A stretch of 64,000 nucleotides of DNA from Onchocerca volvulus (GCA_000499405.2 HG738140.1:6742158-6806157), one strand, 5' to 3'; shown: positions 48,061 through 62,331, numbered from the stretch's first letter. Numbers and translations: made by a program. The notes: generated by a model not told the origin, from the letters alone.

Positions 48061-51000
48061 AATAAATAGAAATGAGAGTAATGCCAATAATGTCGCATGT
48101 CATTATCAAAAATTCTTAGAAAAAATTCAAAATGGCACATAATAAAATTTGAAATAAATTGGGAAACTTTTGGTTAATGGTATATCAAGTAATGATTAAT
48201 TTATTACTTTTTTAATATTTTTTTTTTATTATTTTATATCTTTTCAACAAACTCAAAAAATTCCCGAAAAATTAATCCTAAATTAATCGAGAATAGTAAC
48301 AAGAAATTTCTTATAATTCTTTTAATTTGTTATATTTTCCTGAACTTTTTCGACAATTTTATTAATATTTGATCATATATTTAATTAAATAACAAAATAT
48401 AATTTGAATTTCTGAAGTGATATCTCTTACATTCATCAATTTTCATTGTTATCTTATTCTACGCATCAATAAATTAAAATATTTATTTGAAAAAGAAAGA
48501 AAAAAAAGGAATGAGAAAAAAGAAAAGAAAAAGAACTTCAAAAGAAAGGAAAGAAAAGAATTTTTTTTTTTTTAAAAAATAAGAGAATTGAAAATAATTT
48601 CGACTTGTAACAACTGCAAGCAGGAAAAATGTGTTTTTGCAGAAAATACCCAAACACTTTAATTTTTTAAAGACCTTGAAATGTGCGATAGCATAGCTTT
48701 GATTTCAGAACATTGTACTAATTTTAAATCTTGTTTTCTAATGAACTTTAAGTTTTGATTTTTCGAAAAAATGAAATGACAAAAATCATGATGAAAATTT
48801 CTGATATATTCGACACTAATGTTGCCTCTGAATTTCTTGAAACAATAAATCAGAAATGCACAAAACTTCGATTTAATATCTATTGATGATAAATGTATTT
48901 ATTGATTTAATGAATTTGTTAAAATATCTAAAATTGATTATTTGGAACATTCAGATATTACAGTTTCTATTTACGGATAAAAATCTAATTCTTAAACGGT
49001 AAGAATATTTTAACAAATTTGAAACTATTAAGAAACGTTGAAAATTAATAAACTTTATATGTATTTCGTTACAATCATGGCCAGTTCTCAATTTTTCGAT
49101 AATTAATTGATTCCTAGGTTTTAAAATGATATTTAATATTTAAAAGATATAATATCATTTGAAAAATGGTTTAAATGACAAAAAATTCTTAGAATTTTTT
49201 CTCAAAATATTTTAAAATTGAACAATGAAAAAAAATTTAGAGCATTAGAGTTTTGTTCGACGGAAAAAAACAAGAGTTCAAAAAAAGGTCTCTCATTTTT
49301 CTTTCTTGCAAGAACTTCACAATGACACTTTAGATCTTTAAATTGGTCATCAAAATTTCAAATTCAATGGATAACAAATTTGTTTTTTTTTATAAAAAAA
49401 AGAAACGAATATTCATTTGAAGCCTAATTTTGAAAAAAAAAAAAAACGATGCTCCTTCGATAAATAAAATTAATACAAAAATCAATTTTATCTAAAGCAG
49501 TAAGGAATTATTATTATGAAATTTTTAATTTTGAAATTTTACCAAATTCTGGATTCTCAATTTTACTTAATATATTGGAGCTGCATATTTAATGAATGAA
49601 TTATCCGCTTGAAAAATCCTAAAATTTAATAACAATGAAATTCCAGAATTTGAAAATATTGATGTGATCAAATTCTACTAGATGGGCCAAATGAATTCAG
49701 TAATTTATGATTTCATCAATCGTTAGTATTCAGTGGAAGAGAAGTGGCCGATGATGTTTTAAAACAAAGATTTGACATCAATTTGTTTAAAAAATTATGG
49801 ATTCAACTTTTCCTTCTTCATTTTAAGACAATAATCGAATAATTGAAAAAAAATTAGCAGTGATTTAAATGTAATCAAATGAAGAAATGGAGAAAATGTG
49901 AAAAATGGCGTAGAAAAATATTAGATATCTTCTAATCTTTTCGCATTATTAGAAATGTTACCTGCGATTATCAAAAAAAAAATTTTTTTTTTTTGAAACA
50001 ATTAAAATAATTAAAACAAATATGAATAATCGCACATGTTTAAATATTATAAACAAATAATTAAAGAAGAACGAAATCAAGTTAAAATTATGCCGAATAT
50101 TGTAATGATATAATTTAATGAATGCTATTAATGGGTTGTCACAATAAATATTTTAGTATTATTTTAGGTGAAATCATTTGCAATCGATCTTATTATTTAT
50201 TACATGAATACTTAAAGTATTTTAATTGATAGAAATATTATTTCCATTATGAATATTTCCTGAAATAATTACAATAGGAAAGAAATACATTAAGAAATGT
50301 GAGATTGAAGAAGAGAAAGACATTTGAAAATTTTAAAATATTCATTCATCTATTTGATGATGCACAAAAGGATTATGAACAATTTTAAAGAAATATTTCG
50401 TCTTTTATACTAATTTCCTCCTATAAATGCAAGAAATATATTATATATATCGTACGTGAAGTATTTCAAATCCATTTCAAAATATTTCATATCATAGATT
50501 TATAATTTTTTTATACAAATAGAAACTACGAAAGCAATCGCTTCATGAATGAATAAATGGCTGAAAATTCGCAAAAGAAAAAATGATGGGAAAAGAAAGA
50601 AAAATGAAAAAAAAATTATTAGAATTTCATAATATGAACTATGACTTACAACCGGGTCAAATTAATCTATTGATGAGAATTATGACTTGTAAATAGATTA
50701 GATTAATCTATTGATTTATAATCGTGTATGAGATTTAAATTATCGTGAACATCAAGTTTAAGATTTTCATTTCTTTTTTTTCCATTTTTGGAATTTTTGA
50801 AGCAAAAGGAAAATTATTGAAATTTTTTTGACCAAAATTATAGCTTACAATTAAAGCAAATAAATTCATTAATTTATAATCTGACACATGAATAACATAA
50901 TCATAAATAACAAACTCAAAATTTTCCATTTCTTGTTGCAATTATTGCATTTTTACAACAAAATATTTTATTAATATTGATAAAGATATTAAAATTATAT

Positions 51001-52990
51001 CAGTGAATTATCGTTATTCTAAAATTTGTACGTAGATTAGTGCAAAAAAATCGTAGACTATTCAATGTGATAGAAAATGATTGACCAGAACGTATCAAAT
51101 TAGTAGAAAACATTAATTTATTAATAAATTCTGGATAGATTTTTGAAATTCCAATAAGAGTGTTCAGTATGGTCCATTACCAACAAATAGGTTACTCTAA
51201 AATTTTGCAAGAGATTGGATGAATTGATAAATTTGAAAATGATCACTTGGATAACCATTACTATCATAATGTTTCCATGATAAAATATTTTACTGCTATA
51301 TTTTTCGTGATAATTTTATCAGATAATTTACTATTTATCTAAAATTTTTCCATTATATTTTATTTCAATTCTAACTCATTACAAAGTAATAATATATAAT
51401 CTATTAGATTTATTTTACGTTATTGCTTAAAATATTCAAAAACAAAAATTTACAACTGAAAAGAATTTTTACACCTTTTAGTGGCATTTTAAACATGATG
51501 ATATAAAAATGATAACGATCTGAAGCAAAATTTCCATATGATATGAAATAAACTTTAAGATTGTATCACTTATTCCTGTCAAACCAACTTGTAAAAATAA
51601 AATGATAAATTTGTATGACTGAAATTCAACTTTTATTCAATTTAGTAAAATATGCCGGAATAATTTCCATGTATGTTAATTAATTACTAAAGTAAAAAAT
51701 TATTACATTATGGTAGATAATCCTACCGAATTATAAGAAATGAAAAATATGATAAATAAATGGATTAAGAAAAAAATTTAGTACAAAATTAAAATTTGAG
51801 AGAATAACAAAGTTCGAAGTGAAATTTCCAATCTTAAGCAAAATTTATATCTTGACAGATTCAATTCAGCAATCATTTGAAAGAGAGTTTTTTCCAATAC
51901 TGTTCATTTTTCTTAAACTAAAATATTTATGGCATGTAATTGGGGAAAAAGAAAGACAAACTTTAGAATGACCTTTTTTTGAAAATCCTTGCTATGGAAT
52001 ACATTTTCCAGAAAGAATTTCTCGCAAGAATGAAAAAAATATAATCAAAAAAAAAAATTGCAGAACTGTTAAGAACAATTGCGCACTAATCATTTGTGGA
52101 TGCCCAAAGAAATCAAGAAAAAGAAATTTCAGGTAACAAATTGAAAAAAATATTAAAATCATAGGGTTTAAAATTTTTCTCTTTTCTTTGATATAAGAAG
52201 TTTAAATTTGAAATATTGGTTGTAAATATTCCAGATTATTTTTCCAAAGTATTAAAAGATGCTGAATATTTGATGATATGTTGACAGATACAAATTAAGT
52301 TTCCGATGAAGTACAATATAGGAAAATTACAATGACACTCGGCATCAAATATATAAATTAATCATTATACAAATCATATAAATTTATAATTTCTCAGCCT
52401 TTTGGTTTTCAATTGACAAGAAAAAAGAAAAATCAATATTTAAAAAAATGATCGTTGCTTGGGGTAATTTAAAATCTTTATTGTACGAACTTTTAGTACG
52501 AAATTTTTCATATATTGATTTTATGATCAAATATGAACATATTGAACTTTCAGAAAAAAAAAATGATGAAAAAAACGGTTCTAAAAAACAACTTGGTTTA
52601 ATTTATCCATTCATTTTGATGCTTATGATTTTGAAGTAAATGAAACAGTTATAATTGAAAATTTGAAAATCTGAAATTAAAATTTTGAATTAAAATTAAA
52701 AATTTGCTAAAAATTGATTGCTATCTTATTATCACAACAAATGGTGATAGTTAATGATTACAATTTTATTTTAAAAATATTGCATTTTATTTCTTATATT
52801 TTGATCCTATTCAAACTTATTCCTTTTTGTTCCGTTCTTTTTTCTTTTATTTTTTATTTGTCAATAAACAGATAAATATAAAAACTACTAATAATATTCA
52901 AAGTGATAATTAATTATTATCTTTCTCCGTATTCATTTCCATTTTATTCCATTCTTTCACTAGTAAATAAACAAAGAAAAGAATCTTATT
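48061..52990. other. NKAIN-SCPx spacer, middle part
   Basis: About 4.9 kb of AT-rich DNA without genes I can support. Poly-A and poly-T runs are frequent. A short local duplication of ATTAATCTATTGAT lies at about 50664-50721. Confidence 0.5.
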
Positions 52991-53950
52991 ATCACATCAG
53001 GATGAAAGTACTGTTAGTGACCAATTGATTTCTTTTTTCTGAACTTTTCGAAAATAAGCAAACAATATTAAAACTGTCATTAATTAGTTTCATATTAAAT
53101 GTATATTTATGCATATATTTTGAAATAAATTAAGAGAGAGAGAGAAAAAAAAAGGACGAAAATTGAGACGATTCATCGGATGCAATGGTAAATAACGGCA
53201 AACGCGTGTCACAGTTTTTGTGTGACAGATTGAGATGACCTCGAACCTGTCACTTCATTCACTTCACTACTGTTATAACAAAATTACTATTCAATAGGTA
53301 GAGAAGGGAAAATAGAAAATAGTGGTTTGGGGTGTACGTATCATAGTTTAGAAACAGTACCTGTGCAAAACCAAATGAAATTCTATTGTCATACCAGAAT
53401 GAAAATTCCAATTAACCTGATCTTAATGAACTCCTCGAAAATATACAAACAAATATATTAATTAATTGTTGGTAATTAATTTCATATTAAATGTAACTCT
53501 TATGTGTGTATATTTGTTAAAATTATTGTTTAAATCATTTAAAATGATATAAGCCTAAAAAATCTAAGAATTCAATTAATTACTAATTATAAAGTTTTAA
53601 AGTTTTACTCGAAAAATATGTTATAAAATATAGAGAAATCTTTTAAAAATCTTTTAAAAAAAAAAAGAAAAGAAAGAGAACTTATTAAAAATTCATTGTT
53701 TGGTGAAAAAAATATTATTGATTTGTTGTTAAATCATTTAGAATGAAATAAGCTTAAAAAGTCTAGAAAAATTAATTAATTCTCAATTTAGAAAAAAAAA
53801 TGGATTATTTATTTCGTAAAAATCATTTTTAAATTTTGAAATGATTTAATCGATTCATCATTAATTTAAAAGCTTTACTCGAAAAATTTATCATAAAATA
53901 TAAGGAAATCTTTTGAAAAAAATATATTACAAATTCATTGTTCAGTAAAA
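52990..53950 (+). repeat. Two nested diverged tandem duplications
   Basis: Pair A: 52990-53115 and 53385-53520 share CA(T/C)CAG(G/A)ATGAAA, CTTTTCGAAAATA-type, AAACAA(A)TATTAA, TTAATT(A)GTT and TTTCATATTAAATGTA. Pair B: 53515-53712 and 53712-53950 share TTAAATCATTTA(A/G)AATGA, ATAAGC(C/T)TAAAAA(A/G)TCTA, TTTTACTCGAAAAAT, ATAAAATATA and AAATTCATTGTT. Sequence between the A copies is GC-richer and unduplicated. Confidence 0.7.
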
Positions 53951-55900
53951 GGGGTAACCGAAGAAAAGAATTCCTATTTTTACTTTTATTTTTTCTTTTT
54001 TTTTTGCATCATGGTTTGTATGTTTTTTATGGTTCTTTGTTCTCCATAATCATTCATTTTGAACGTTTAAAATCTTTTAAATTAATTAATTTCATGGCCC
54101 TAAATGCTGAAAACATTCATGTTTAATAATTTCAAATTATTATAATTTGATTACGATCTTTTCTAACAATCATAACTGATAAATATGCAAGAAAAATTAT
54201 TCCTAATATACTAAAATATCGGTATTCATTCATATTTATTCTAAAATAACAGGAATTACAATCGATATGAATAATTCCGTCCAATTATTTAATTATTTTA
54301 AAAAATGTTGCTTAGATCAAATTCTTATCAGTAGTCTTATCAATAATCACTTAAATAAAACTTTATGATTCCTTAAAATGTCAACCTATTTTGTCGCAAA
54401 TAATTTTTTATCCATGTGATAGATTTACTATGTTTGCAAACGAAAAAATTGAAATTAATTTTTTCGAACATCTTTGTTTGAATTTAAAAATAAAATCCCG
54501 AATTAGATAGGTTAAAAATAAGATATTCTGAATTAGGATAATTTAACATATGGATAAATTTTAAATTTCTTAAGTAAAGTTTTATCATATTACAAAATAA
54601 GAATTTAAAATTAAAATCAGAAATAGAAATGATAGTGCATAAATTTGACTAAATGGCTATTTGGAATGTATTCTTGAAAAGAAATAAGAAGTTGACAATG
54701 AATTTTTAGTTATATTTGCAAATTGTAATTCTACAAATCATCGAAAAGCTTCAAAACCGGTATGTTTAACGATTCGATTTCTTATTTTCCTATTTCAATG
54801 CGTTATTTTTGCATAAATGTCGTGAGAAATGTCTTATCCACTATATGATTTAAAATTATAAGTAATTACTAAATAAATTCAATTAAATTTTGGGAATGCA
54901 TATTATCAATTCCATTTTAGTTGGATTTTAAATTAAAAATTAAAATTTCGAAATTCCTTCATTTAAATTTATCTCAAGTTTAATTAACGCAAATTTAATT
55001 GTCTTAATTTTTTTTCCTGAAAATCATTTTTTTTTTTGTTCTTATTTTTTTTAAATATTATTTCTATCGAACAGCACAAATCCTGAATGTCTGAATAGTA
55101 TGTTCAACAAAAAGAGCGCATTACATTCTGATTGATGGGACATGTTGACGGAGAGGTTTATCATCACCATTATCGTTACTATCATCATTATCATTATCAT
55201 TATCAACAACAACAACAACAACAACAACAATAGTAATAACGATATCAGCATGAAGGACTGATAAGGCAATCAGTTAAAGCAATAACCGCGTCGCTTTCTC
55301 GCAGAAATTTAAACTTCACCAATCGATCGATGGGTGTTTCAATCGTCGCTACGCGCTCATCGCTATTCATCGATTTTTCTTTTTCTGACACCATGAAATA
55401 GTCTGCTGAATTTACAATGCTTTTTGTTTATTTTTCATAATTATTGTTTTGAATTTTTTATATTTTGACCACTTCAATATTAAATTAATTATTAAAATAA
55501 ATTAATTATTATATTATGATACATTAATAATTTGAAATGTTCGAATGTATTTTATTTCTTAAGCATATTAAAAATTTTATAAATGATTGAATTATTTCAG
55601 ATTTTTAATATAATTTTTTTGGAATGTATGTTCAATAAAAAAATTTGTAATTACAATTTTCCTCGATTTTTTATCCAAGTTAATAAAATGGTATGGATGC
55701 TAACAGGAGCACAACAGAAATTGTGTAAAAATTTGTTGGATGAAAAATAATTTCCTTATAAGGACATCATATTTTTTGAATTTTTGGGATTATTAAAAAT
55801 TTAAATATTTGATAAAGTTGCATGAAAACAAATTGAAACATTATTTACGGATATTGTATTATTTGACGTAATTTCTTTAATTTAATTACAAATTTTTTTA
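53951..55900. other. Upstream flank of SCPx
   Basis: About 2 kb ahead of SCPx. It holds a compound ATC/AAC microsatellite at 55160-55230 and a GC-richer stretch at 55265-55395 (ACCGCGTCGCTTTCTCGC, CGATCGATGG, CGCTACGCGCTCATCG). That stretch is the best candidate for a promoter or conserved regulatory element, about 560-680 nt before the ATG. Confidence 0.4.
55160..55230 (+). repeat. Compound microsatellite (ATC/ATT)n-(AAC)n
   Basis: Units of ATC, ATT and TATC run from 55160 and give way to nine AAC units ending near 55230. Confidence 0.9.
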
Positions 55901-55907
55901 TACATTA

Positions 55908-55948
55908 ATTATTTTCAGTTATTAATCGATTAGTAAGACAAACAAATA
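55908..55948 (+). promoter_or_regulatory. Probable trans-splice acceptor and 30-nt leader of SCPx
   Basis: TTAATTATTTTCAG ends at 55918, 30 nt before the ATG at 55949, with no upstream coding exon in phase. This is the usual context of spliced-leader addition in nematodes. It could equally end a 5' UTR intron. Confidence 0.5.
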
Positions 55949-58900
55949 ATGTTACCAACAAAACAAAAGTCGAAAGTTTATGTTATTGGTGTTGGAATGA
56001 CTAAGGTTTTTTGTTAATTTATTCATATATTATGCTAATTTTGTTAATTTTATACAATTTTCATTCTTTTATTTTAAAAAAAAGTCTAAAATTAGTCGTA
56101 TTAATTCCTTATCAATTTACTAAAACTGAAATATTGTATTCTTATTGAAAATAAAAAAAGAAGCAGAGATTTTTTTGACACTTAAACTAATAAAGAAAAA
56201 TATATGTATTTAAGAAAATTTTTAATTAAATTTTTTAATGATGAATTCTGGTTTATACAAAAACCATATATTTTATACAAAAAATGAAGAAAAGAAAGAA
56301 AGCAAATGATAGATTTATAAATAAATTTTTAACAATGAATTGAAAAATTTAATATCAGTTTTGCTAATTCAATTATTATTCTAATAATTGATTTTAAATT
56401 TCCTTGACAGGAATCATATTAGAACAATCTTTCGATTTGATCATTTGTACTTTGTTCCTTTTTTTTTTTTTTACTTTATATAGTACAACTTGAATTGTGT
56501 TTAAAGGTACTTTCAAATTTCAGTTTGTAAAACCAGGATCAATACCGAATTGGGATTATCCTGATATGGTAAAGGAAGCAGGCAAGACATTTTTCATATT
56601 TTTGAGTCCATAAAATGACAAAATGCTTAATTTTCTTTCTTTAATGGATCTTTCCGAATAAAACAAAAGAATTGTTTTTTTTCTAAACTTTATATCTTTG
56701 GCACATTATCAAAATGTAATTAATGTGATATTAATTTAGTATTGCTGATCGATGTGGCAAATATCATTTCGTCAAGCTATTACTATTATTATTATTATTG
56801 TTATTGTTAATAATAATAATAATGACAATAATAACAATAATAATAATATTTATCGTACTGTGCATAAGTGTCTTACAGTAAACAAAGCCTTATCGGATGC
56901 GAAACTACAGTATAGCGATGTGGAACAAGCAGCTGTTGGTTATATATACGGTAGTACTTGTTGTGGACAGCGAGCACTTTATGAAATTGGACTTACCGGA
57001 ATCCCTATTTATAATGTTAGCTATTTGTTTCAATTACAACGTCTTAATTATTTAATAAAACTTAATTACAATAAAACCATTGAAGATTTTGTATTTCATA
57101 AAAGTTACAAATTTTTTTTTTTTCATTTCTTAAATCAAAAGTTGATATATGGTAATTAAAGAAAGTTTGATTAATTAATGCAAAAACTATATTAATTGTG
57201 CGATTAGATTCTGTAAAAAACTAATTTATTCTTTTCATTTCTTATTATTTCAGGTGAATAATGCATGTGCAAGTGGTTCAACAGCTGTTTATCTCTTAAA
57301 ATTGTTGATTGAAGGAGGTTGAAAGAAATTTAAATTTATAATAAAAACCAGTAATAATTCTATTGTAGTTGACTTCTTCATGACTATTTATTAGCTTCCA
57401 TAATTAGTTTAAAATCTTAAAAGTTAGATTAAGGTTAGAAAATCGATTTTTAGATAGATAAATAGGAATTTAATTGTTATATTTGATGAATACATTTGTA
57501 ATATATTTTATATATTATAAATATATTCATTTATATTAGAATATATTTTCATGACTATAAAACGGTTAAATTAAACTTTTTAAGATAATTCTCCTATTCA
57601 TTTTAGTTATTAATAGATAATTATTGCAATTTAAATCATATATAATTTATTTAATAGATTAAATTTTAATAGATTTATTTGCAAATTTTATGTCTAGTTT
57701 AAAATTTGCTTATTTTTAAATATATTTCTGGAATAACCTATTTATTAAATAACACATTAAATGAACTAATTTATTCAATTATAAAAATTCATATTTATTA
57801 ATAAATTTGTCTTTTTTGTTTTATTTATAAATTTATTCTTAATTTTGCGATTAGTTGTAAAGAGTAATTTATCCATTTATAAATTTGCATACGTGATAAA
57901 TCAAATTTATTCGTGCATTTCCGGAAAGCCATTCCTTTTCAGGTCATGCAGATGTTGCACTTGCAGTAGGTTTCGAGAAAATGAAAAGTGGTTCGTTGGA
58001 ATCGATGGAAAGTACCGGTGATCGAACACATCCATTGGAACGACATATTGATGTCATTTCTAGCACATATGGCTTGCAACCTGTACCGGTTATGGCTCAG
58101 ATGTTTGCTAATGCTGGTCGAGAACATATGGAGAAATATGGTAATTTGTTAACCAGAAATTATCAAATTCTTATTTTTTTTATTGATTTATTATCAATTT
58201 TATTTTGAAAATTCATTTCTTTTCTGTTCAATTTTAAGAAACCATTTTTATTGTTGAATTTTGTGAGATATCACTTTTTTTTGTTGTTTTCTTCTTTTTC
58301 TTTTGCTTTTGAATAGAACAAATTTTGAAAAATAAAAACCAAGAATTAGCTTTTTTTTTTTTGAATAGAATTTGAAGAAGTAAAAAAAAAGTCAAAAATC
58401 AAAAAACCAGCAGAAATAGAATGAAAAATTTTGATAATTCGATATTTTATTTAGCCTAGCTCTATTTAACTTTTATTTATGAATGATATCACTTATTTTT
58501 TCATTCTTTTTAGGAACCAAACGCGAACATTTTGCTAAAATAGCTCAAAAGAATCATAAACATTCCGTTAATAATCCGTAAGTTTGTTGTAAAATTACTT
58601 TTTTTTTTTTTTTTGCAAATAAAGTAACAATTCGAAATGGCTATTATTGTTCAAAACTCACTAGCGATAAAATTAAGGAATGGAAAAGATAAAGGATGGG
58701 TAAAATATCTGTTAAATATTTAAGCTTATTCTTGATTTTACTTAAAATAAATAAAATGAAAATGGTGCCGAGAAAATCCATTATATTACATTATGAAATT
58801 GATCCTATTTTCTTATTTTTGCTTTCATTTTTTTAAATCTTTCTTTCAGTTTCCTTGCGAAAACTAAAGTAATTTTTAAATCGAATCATAACTTCTTCAA

Positions 58901-61900
58901 ATCAAATCACGATCTTTGCTAACATGAAAAAACATTCAAGTAGCTATTCAATATTTAAGACCACCTGTCATTTATGTCATTTGCCGCTACCTTTTTTTTT
59001 TTTTTTTTTTTTTATAGGAATTCACAATTCCAAAAGGAATATAGTTTGGGCGAGATTATGAATGCACGAATTATTCACGATAGTATGGGCCTTTTGGAAT
59101 GCAGGTTTATATGATAAATTCAAAAATTAATTTGATAAACAATAATTGTCAAGTTGAACATATATTTCGAATATTTTTTTTCAATTTTTACTAAATTATT
59201 TCAATTGAACCAATTATTATTACCTTAACAAAAATAACAATTATTATGAAAAAATAAATAAATAAATGAAAGATGCGATACTAATTGCAAAATCACTTTG
59301 CAATATTTATTATGCAATAACTCTGAATACTTTGCGAAAAAAAAAATTGTCAACAATAAGGTGAAAAATCAAAAATTTTGATTTCTAAGAAATGATAATT
59401 TTTGAAAAAAAAAAACTTTAGAAATAAAAAATTGAATTAGACATTTTTAGTCCGACATCAGATGGTGCAGCGGCAGTAATTTTATGCAGCGAGCAATTCT
59501 TAAAGAAATCTCCTCATCTTTCTAAACAAGCTGTCGAAATTATTGGTAATATTTGAAATTAAAATGTGTTAGAAATTTGAACAAATTCAAGTGTTATTGT
59601 TGGATAGAAAAATTAGATATGTATATATCAAAAATTCAATGAAAATTTAACTTAAGGAATCAAAAGTTAAATAAAAATTATTGATACAACAGTTGTTAGT
59701 CTTATTTCTCGTAGATTTAATTTGTATGTTGTAAATTTTATATTTCATTTTAAATCATAAAAAATTCTTTTTTTGCATAGAAATATTCAACAAAAATATT
59801 GAATAATAGCATATGTAATATAAAATAGATCGAATGAATTAATTTAAATTAGTAAATACTAGGCTTTGGGTAGTATATATCTGACACGATAATTGTTGAA
59901 ATTTTGCTGTAAACGTATTTTTGATAAAATTTAAAAAAATAAAAAGTTATAACGGATATTTTCAATGCAGGTGCTGAATTAGGAACTGATGAACCATCTG
60001 TATTTGCTGAACGTTCGAATCTAAAAATGATTGGCTTTGATATGATAAGAAAATTATCAAATAGATTATATCAGACGACGAATTTAACACCAAACGACAT
60101 ACAAGTATGAAATGCAAGAAATTATTCTTTTCTTTTTTCAAAATTTACAAATTTTTCGGGCAGTGAAATTCTCAGCCTTTATTACGATTCGGATCAAGAA
60201 ACTGAAATTATATTTAAAAATATCAAATATCATTCCATATATTAAGCAAAACCTAATTTTAGATTAAAAATATTATAGGTAATTGAATTGCATGATTGCT
60301 TTGCGCCAAATGAGCTAATTTCTTACGAAGCACTTGGTCTTTGTCCTGTTGGCAAGTTATTTCTTGATTTATAACTAGAATTTAGAATTATTTTCATAGT
60401 TATATGACAGAATTTTTTAAAATTGTATTTGATATTTTGATATCATTTCAATGTGAAATTGAATTTGAGCAATTACTAAATGGTTTCAAAATTATGATTG
60501 AATTTGATTTTATGTAATTTATGCGACACAGTCTTTTTCGACAACATAGTACAAGTTTTCAAAAAGACTTGAAAGAAGACATTAATTTCGTGAAACATTT
60601 AAATGAGATGGAAAAATACTTTTTTTATTTCTAATTTCAAAAATTCGATTAAATTGACGAATTTTTTTTTTTTTTTTAGGTAAAGGTGGTGAAATTGTCG
60701 ATAAAGGAGATAATACCTATGGTGGAAAATGGGTTATCAATCCTTCTGGTGGCTTAATATCCAAAGGTCATCCGATCGGTGCAACTGGTATGAATATACA
60801 TGTGAAAATTTAGCAAAAAAAGGGGGAAAGAAGTTTCATTTATTATTTTTTTTTTATTAAAAGATTGTTTGAAATTTCAACATGAAAATTTCAGGTGTAG
60901 CACAAGTTGTTGAATTATCACTTCAATTACGTGGCCTTGCTGGTGCACGTCAGGTACCAAATTGTAAAGTTGCGATGCAGCATAATATTGGTAAGTATCA
61001 TGCATCATTTCAAATATAGTGATTCAGAATCAGGATGATATAAATTAATTTTGATTGAACCAGTTATTCAGAAAATCTTTTTTTTTTCATTTAAAAAAAA
61101 AATGATTTAAAGTTATTTGCGAATTTTCTTTTTCATGGGAAATTAATGCGAAAATTTCATTTTATATATAATAATAAAATCCGAATTAATATAAAAAGCA
61201 AAAAAATTGCTAGTACTTATATCAAAGATTTTAGGAAAAAAATACAAGTTATGACAAAAAAAATCAAGGAAAAAAGTTCAAAAAAAGAATGCCTATTATT
61301 AAGGAATTGGTGGAGCTGGTATGATTGCATTGTATCGATTAGCTGAACCATCTTCAACAACTGTGAAAATTCCTGCGAAAAAAATCTTTTTAAGTGATGG
61401 TATTTTTGATGAAATCAAAGAACGTGCAAAAATGGTAAAGAAATTTTCTTAGAAAAATTTCAAAATCTCTCCAGCATAGTTTTTAAAGCTTTTACATTTC
61501 GCTAAGTGCATAGAAAAATTTTAAACAAATTTATCTTTTTCAAAAGAATCAAATTTTTTGCTTATTTCAGGAGAATGATTTAACACAGAATATAAACAGT
61601 TCATTCAGATTTATTTTGACGGGACCTGATAATGCTGTCAAAAAATGGGTTGTCGATTGTAAAGTAAGCAGCATTTTACTGCCACTTTTAATTTTCATGC
61701 ATTTTAATGAATCTAAACTAAAAAAACAAAAATAATTCCTTCTAATGAATGCTTATTATGTTTTAATTATTAGGTGAAACCACCGGTTGTTATTGAAATG
61801 GGCGAAGGTGATGCAGATGTGGAGATGACAATGAAAGATTCCGATTTTATAGAAATTGTTAATGGGAAATTGCGACCTGACCAGGTAAATGCTTTTTTGA

Positions 61901-62331
61901 AACCATCTGCAGAAGAATGAAATTTAGTTTATATCATTTGAAATAGCACAATGTTCAGCACAAATCAAACAAAATGTTGAATATAATCAATCAGTGCTAA
62001 TCTTATGTTACTTTTTAAATTTTTATTCAATTAATGATATTCCTGATTGTAAATTAATTTAATTTTAAGTATTCAAATTTTATGATAGTTGTCATTATAC
62101 TAGTGCCTTTTATATATAGATGATCTTTGCACTATCAAAAAAATACTTTTATAGCAAAGAATTGAAATATAAAATGTAGCTTATTTGCTTGAAATTTGTC
62201 CATTTATCCGTAATAAAATCTAGTGATTTCAGGCATTTTTGCAACGGAGATTGAAAATTAAAGGTAATCTGGCAAAAGCAATGAAATTGCGAACATTATT
62301 GAAATCGGGATTATTGAAAGCGAAACTGTAA
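55949..62331 (+). CDS. Sterol carrier protein X: peroxisomal 3-ketoacyl-CoA thiolase fused to SCP2 domain
   Basis: SCPx cleaves branched-chain 3-ketoacyl-CoAs in peroxisomal beta-oxidation; its SCP2 domain carries lipids. Exons: 55949-56005, 56524-56581, 56879-57015, 57254-57317, 57943-58140, 58514-58577, 59018-59104, 59451-59545, 59971-60104, 60279-60351, 60680-60787, 60895-60990, 61304-61434, 61571-61663, 61774-61884 and 62233-62331, giving 534 residues (human SCPx 547). The thiolase part shows VGVGMTK, the nucleophile Cys in NNACASGS (codon at 57266), [47 protein letters not shown] and QHNIGIGGAG, the SCPx-type His replacing Cys in the last motif. The SCP2 domain runs from about residue 410, with [16 protein letters not shown] and [13 protein letters not shown]. 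The C-terminal AKL is a PTS1 signal, as in human. Introns 2 and 10 begin with GC. Confidence 0.95.
56779..56850 (+). repeat. Self-complementary ATT/AAT microsatellite in SCPx intron 2
   Basis: (ATT)n is followed directly by (AAT)n with a few GTT and GAC/AAC interruptions, so the two halves can pair. It ends 28 nt before the acceptor of exon 3 and stays open in the exon 3 frame, so retention would add Ile- and Asn-rich residues. Confidence 0.85.
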
